From: Plantimonas leprariae
GTDB lineage: Bacteria > Pseudomonadota > Alphaproteobacteria > Rhizobiales > Rhizobiaceae
Assembly (NCBI RefSeq): GCF_008802405.1
Contig: NZ_VZDO01000013.1
Span: 62,001-126,000 of the forward strand
Length of the DNA stretch: 64,000 bases
Reading direction: 5' to 3'
Shown here: positions 61,220-64,000 of the stretch, in pieces
Position numbering within the stretch: the first letter of the stretch is position 1
Layout: every line of letters starts with the position of its first letter
The notes under the pieces: model-generated
What the model was told of the DNA's origin: nothing
The model's input: only the letters and a program-made list of their open reading frames with translations
Databases searched by the model: none
Program-made: the position numbers and the translations under genes

Positions 61220-62125
61220 TCAAGGTGCCAGGTCCTTCACGAGCGCGGCACCGACTTCGGCGACGACGGCGTTGCGCCCGTCGAGGTCGAGCGTCGTGTC
61301 GGTGAGGTAGACCGCGGCGACGATCGGGCCCCGCGTCGCGGCTTCACCGGTTTTCGGCCAGACGACCGCGATGACGCTGCGCGAGCCGTATGCGCCGGCA
61401 CCGGTGCGGTCGGCGATGCGCCAGCCTTCCGGCAGGCTGGCGCGCAGGAGCGGCCCGCCGACCTTGTCGGCGACGAGCCAGGTTTCGAGCTGCCGTCGCG
61501 AGGGCTCCGACAGCGCGTCGCCGAGCATCAGCTTGCGGAGGCTGGCGGCGGCCGCATCCGGGCTCGTCGTGTCGCGCACTTCGCCGGGGCCGACATCGTT
61601 GAGCGCCGGCTCGGTGCGGTCGAGGCGCGTCGTCCCGTCGCCGATGCGGCGCATGAAACCGGTCAGCGCCGCCGGGCCGCCGGTGTGCGCCAGAATGAAG
61701 TTCCCGGCGCTGTTGTCGCTCGTCGCCGTCGCCGCGTCGCAGAGTTCTAGGAGCGACATGCCTTCGCCGCCGGTGCGGGTCTTGGTGATCGGCGAATACT
61801 CCTCGAGGTCGCGCGCCTCGAAGCGCACGCGCTGCTTCGCGTCGACCTCTCCCTTGTCGGCGAGATCGAGAAGGTGGGCGCAGGCGAAGGCCTTGAAGGT
61901 GCTGGTGATCGGGAAGCGTTCGCCGCCGCGATGCGACCAGGCGGCGCCGCTCGCGGTATCGACGACGCTGACGCCGAGGCGGCCGCCGGTCCGCTTCTCC
62001 AGCGCCGCGACCGTCCCGGCGAGCGCGTCGCCGAGCTTCGGCTCGGCTGCGGCCGGCCGCTCCGCAACGAACAGCCCGAGGCAGGCGAGAAGAACCAGCG
62101 CGCCGCGGCGCATCGTGTTCGGCAT
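61220..62125 (-). CDS. Class A beta-lactamase
   Basis: A 301-residue serine beta-lactamase with a signal peptide (MRRGALVLLACLGLFVAERP region, cleaved about AAA|EPK). Active-site elements are S75-T-F-K78 (Ambler S70xxK), S136-D-N (SDN130), E172-P-A-L-N (E166 omega loop) and R240-T-G, where most enzymes have K234-T-G. Lys-to-Arg at 234 is known in carbenicillinase-type enzymes. Chromosomal enzymes of this type occur in environmental rhizobia, but the resistance spectrum cannot be inferred. ATG 62125 is chosen; ATG 62113 is also possible. Confidence 0.9.
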   Translation of the reverse strand: MPNTMRRGALVLLACLGLFVAERPAAAEPKLGDALAGTVAALEKRTGGRLGVSVVDTASGAAWSHRGGERFPITSTFKAFACAHLLDLADKGEVDAKQRVRFEARDLEEYSPITKTRTGGEGMSLLELCDAATATSDNSAGNFILAHTGGPAALTGFMRRIGDGTTRLDRTEPALNDVGPGEVRDTTSPDAAAASLRKLMLGDALSEPSRRQLETWLVADKVGGPLLRASLPEGWRIADRTGAGAYGSRSVIAVVWPKTGEAATRGPIVAAVYLTDTTLDLDGRNAVVAEVGAALVKDLAP

Positions 62126-62270
62126 GAATCGAATCCCGTTCGGTCCGAGGTCTGTCACGGCTGCCGCTTCTGCCACCGTTCACCCGCCGGGCGCCAGCCG
62201 GCCAGCCCGCTTCGGAACGGACCGGCCGGGTCGCTCCTGTTCTTGCGCGGCCGTCCGCGCCGCGCCGGCG

Positions 62271-62828
62271 TCACGCGCCTCCCGCGCTCCAGGCATGCGG
62301 CCGGAACTCGGCTTCGAGCGGCGGCTCGGTCAGGCTGGCGGTGTAGTTCGTGATCGTGGAAGCCGCCACCACCGCGACGACCTCGAGAAGATGCTCCGGT
62401 CCGAAACCTTCGATCAGGAACATCCCTCGATCCTCGCCGGAAATGCGGCCGCGCTTCTCGATCAGCGTCTTCGCAAGCCGCGAGAGCGCCGCGAGCTTCG
62501 GATCCTTCGGCGTCCGCCCGCTCCGGATGGCTTCAACGTCGTCGGCGTCGATGCCCTGCTGCAGCGCGAGGAACGAGTGGAACGCGACGGCCCATTCGGC
62601 CCGGTTGGTGACGGCGTTGGTGAGAAGCAGCGTCTGGATCTCCCGCTCGCTGAAGCTGCCGCCATGGACGTTGTCGAACAGGCCGACGAGGCTGTCGATC
62701 AGGACCGGCGAGGTCGACATCGCCGCCGCTATGTTGGGCACGAAGCCGAAGGCCGATTGCAGGGCCTGTAACGCCGGCCTGGACTTTTCCGGCGCGGTGT
62801 CGAGCGAATGGATGGGGAAGATGTGCAT
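62271..62828 (-). CDS. Carboxymuconolactone decarboxylase/AhpD-like family protein without CxxC
   Basis: A 185-residue all-helical protein of the peroxidase-related/CMD family (FGFVPNIAAAMSTSPVLIDS; SEREIQTLLLTNAVTNRAEW; VVAVVAASTITNYTASLTEP). The helical pair that carries CxxC in AhpD reads NRAEWAVAFHS here, and the protein contains no cysteine. A thiol-peroxidase activity is therefore excluded and its role is unknown. It is divergent from the XRE/MmyB regulator gene, the usual layout for a regulator and its target. Confidence 0.82.
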   Translation of the reverse strand: MHIFPIHSLDTAPEKSRPALQALQSAFGFVPNIAAAMSTSPVLIDSLVGLFDNVHGGSFSEREIQTLLLTNAVTNRAEWAVAFHSFLALQQGIDADDVEAIRSGRTPKDPKLAALSRLAKTLIEKRGRISGEDRGMFLIEGFGPEHLLEVVAVVAASTITNYTASLTEPPLEAEFRPHAWSAGGA

Positions 62829-63018
62829 GTTCCGTATCCCGATGTGATGCCGGTGGATCGGTTCGATCCCAGCGCTGAGCAGGGTCACGGAACCGCCGAG
62901 CGGGAATGATCGCAATTACCTCGGAAGTCATTGTCCTGAGGCGCTCGCTTGCATAAGCCAATCCGCGCGGCCTGCGGTCGTGCATGACGAGGCGTCGTTC
63001 CGGCGCGGGAGGAGTGCT

Positions 63019-63834
63019 GTGCTTGTCGGTCGGGATCGCGGGAACGGGAGCGGCAACCTCGGCGCGATGCTGCGCGACTGGCGCTCGGTTCGCGGCAAGA
63101 GCCAACTCGACCTCGCCCTCGATGCCGGCACCTCGCAGCGGCACGTCAGCTTCATCGAAAGCGGCCGGAGCACGCCGGGACGCGAGAAGCTGCTGGCCAT
63201 CGCCGAAGCGCTCGACGTCCCCTTCCGGGAACGCAACGCGCTGCTCGTCGCCGCCGGCTACGCACCCGTCTATCCCGAAGACGGCTGGAACGAGCCGCAG
63301 ATGCGCAGCATCACCGCTGCGGTCGGTCGCATGCTCAGGCAGCAGGAACCCTTTCCCGCGGTCTTGATGGACCGCTACTGGAACGTCGTCGCCGCGAACG
63401 ACGCGGCCCCGAAATTCTTCGGCAAGTTCGTCGATCTGGCTGCGAGGGCCGGTCCGCGCAACATCCTGCACCTGATGTTCGACCCGGCCGGAATGCGCCC
63501 GTTCGTCCGCGACTGGAAGCGCGCGGAAAAGGCCCTTCTCGGCCGGGTGCGCCGCGAGGCCGTCGGCCATTTCGCCGACGAGCGCACCCGCGAGCTCGTC
63601 GACGCGCTCATGGCCTATCCGGGGGTGGCCGCGGAAGGCCGGCCGGAAACCGGCGGCGAGAGCCTGCCGATGATCCCGCTGAGTTTCGAGCGGGACGGCC
63701 TCGTCCTCAACTATTTCTCGATGATCTCGACCGTCGGGACGCCGACGACGGTCACGGCGCAGGAATTGCGCCTGGAATGCATGTTCCCCGCGGACGAGGC
63801 GACCGAACGGCATCACCTCGCGCTCATGGAATGA
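63019..63834 (+). CDS. XRE family regulator with MmyB-like ligand-binding domain
   Basis: A 271-residue regulator. The N-terminal HTH (about 15-72) reads LRDWRSVRGKSQLDLALDAG then TSQRHVSFIESGRSTPGREK. The C-terminal MmyB-like PAS domain (about 95-270) contains PFPAVLMDRYWNVVAANDAA and PRNILHLMFDPAGMRPFVRD. The start GTG 63019 has GGAGGAG a few bases upstream, much better than the GTG at 62980. It most likely controls the divergent CMD-like gene. MmyB-type regulators often bind fatty-acid-like ligands. Confidence 0.88.
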   Translation: MLVGRDRGNGSGNLGAMLRDWRSVRGKSQLDLALDAGTSQRHVSFIESGRSTPGREKLLAIAEALDVPFRERNALLVAAGYAPVYPEDGWNEPQMRSITAAVGRMLRQQEPFPAVLMDRYWNVVAANDAAPKFFGKFVDLAARAGPRNILHLMFDPAGMRPFVRDWKRAEKALLGRVRREAVGHFADERTRELVDALMAYPGVAAEGRPETGGESLPMIPLSFERDGLVLNYFSMISTVGTPTTVTAQELRLECMFPADEATERHHLALME

Positions 63835-63981
63835 TCCCCATGCCGCGAACCGATGCGCTGGCGCAGACGTTTGGATGCTGGATCGGTGATGATGCTGCGG
63901 ACGGCAGGCCGGGCGAGGGGCGGTTCAACCAATCTTCATTCCTGATGCGCAAGATGGCGGCGCTCCGGAGCGAGGATCGCC

Positions 63982-64000
63982 ATGCTGGACCGCCTGCGCC
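63982..64000 (+). CDS. Possible start of a gene running off the right edge
   Basis: ATG 63982 follows GAGGA at five to six bases and opens a frame MLDRLR to the window end. Only six codons are visible, so nothing can be said about the product. The 150 bp before it hold no gene. Confidence 0.3.

Overview
The window is about 64 kb of very GC-rich DNA, densely packed with genes. It looks like the chromosome of an alphaproteobacterium of the order Hyphomicrobiales (Rhizobiales). The grounds are the many ABC uptake operons, the urea transporter set, a DUF1127 micro-protein gene, beta-1,2-glucan-type glycoside hydrolases, and a small RNA with repeated CCUCCUCCC loops, a type known from rhizobia and Rhodobacter. 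I cannot name the genus. I saw no tRNA, rRNA, CRISPR array, prophage or intact insertion sequence.

Layout. 1-1,513: FUSC exporter (runs off the left edge) and its MarR regulator. 1,735-2,652: acetamidase/formamidase. 2,653-11,205 (minus): a nine-gene operon of XRE-cupin regulator, sugar-type ABC transporter (binding protein, ATPase, permease), phosphotriesterase-family lactonase, amidotransferase-like protein, PfkB kinase, BtpA/SgcQ protein and M20 amidohydrolase. The set looks like a complete, apparently uncharacterised catabolic route. 11,202-13,592: a decayed neighbour locus made of a fused, frameshifted nitrate/sulfonate-type ABC transporter remnant and a nitrilase with a lost start and a premature stop. 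A tandem operator (TCAAG-N3-CTTGA) is shared by the live operon and the dead locus.

14,172-30,501: a carbohydrate block. An ABC exporter with a wrecked ATPase domain, a GH144 endo-beta-1,2-glucanase-like enzyme and a GH15 glucoamylase-like enzyme (plus strand) face a minus-strand operon of GMC oxidoreductase, zwf, GH63-like glucosidase and GH94 phosphorylase. A divergent DoxX/cupin/SMP-30/glyoxalase operon follows. 30,595-31,991: CCUCCUCCC-loop small RNA, small lipoprotein, pseudo-receiver and DUF1127 protein. 32,291-35,388: OB-fold protein, proline-rich secreted protein and a PhoPQ-like two-component system.

35,743-41,375: YnjBCD-like ABC transporter with a glycerophosphodiesterase, convergent with an inositol-phosphatase-family enzyme. 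41,676-46,815: DUF2252 protein, catalase-related peroxidase plus cytochrome b561, and an unusual glycosyltransferase/anti-sigma-factor fusion. 46,987-52,583: LacI-controlled sugar ABC operon ending in an AHL-lactonase-like hydrolase. 52,580-55,158: flavin monooxygenase, aldo/keto reductase and a small protein. 55,255-61,011: urtABCDE urea transporter, with CCUCCUCCC hairpins between urtA and urtB. 61,220-63,834: class A beta-lactamase, carboxymuconolactone-decarboxylase-like protein and MmyB-type XRE regulator.

Two themes recur. The first is compact operons joined by 4-bp ATGA or GTGA stop/start overlaps. The second is local decay by deletion and fusion, seen at the nitrilase/transporter remnant and probably at the anti-sigma fusion.
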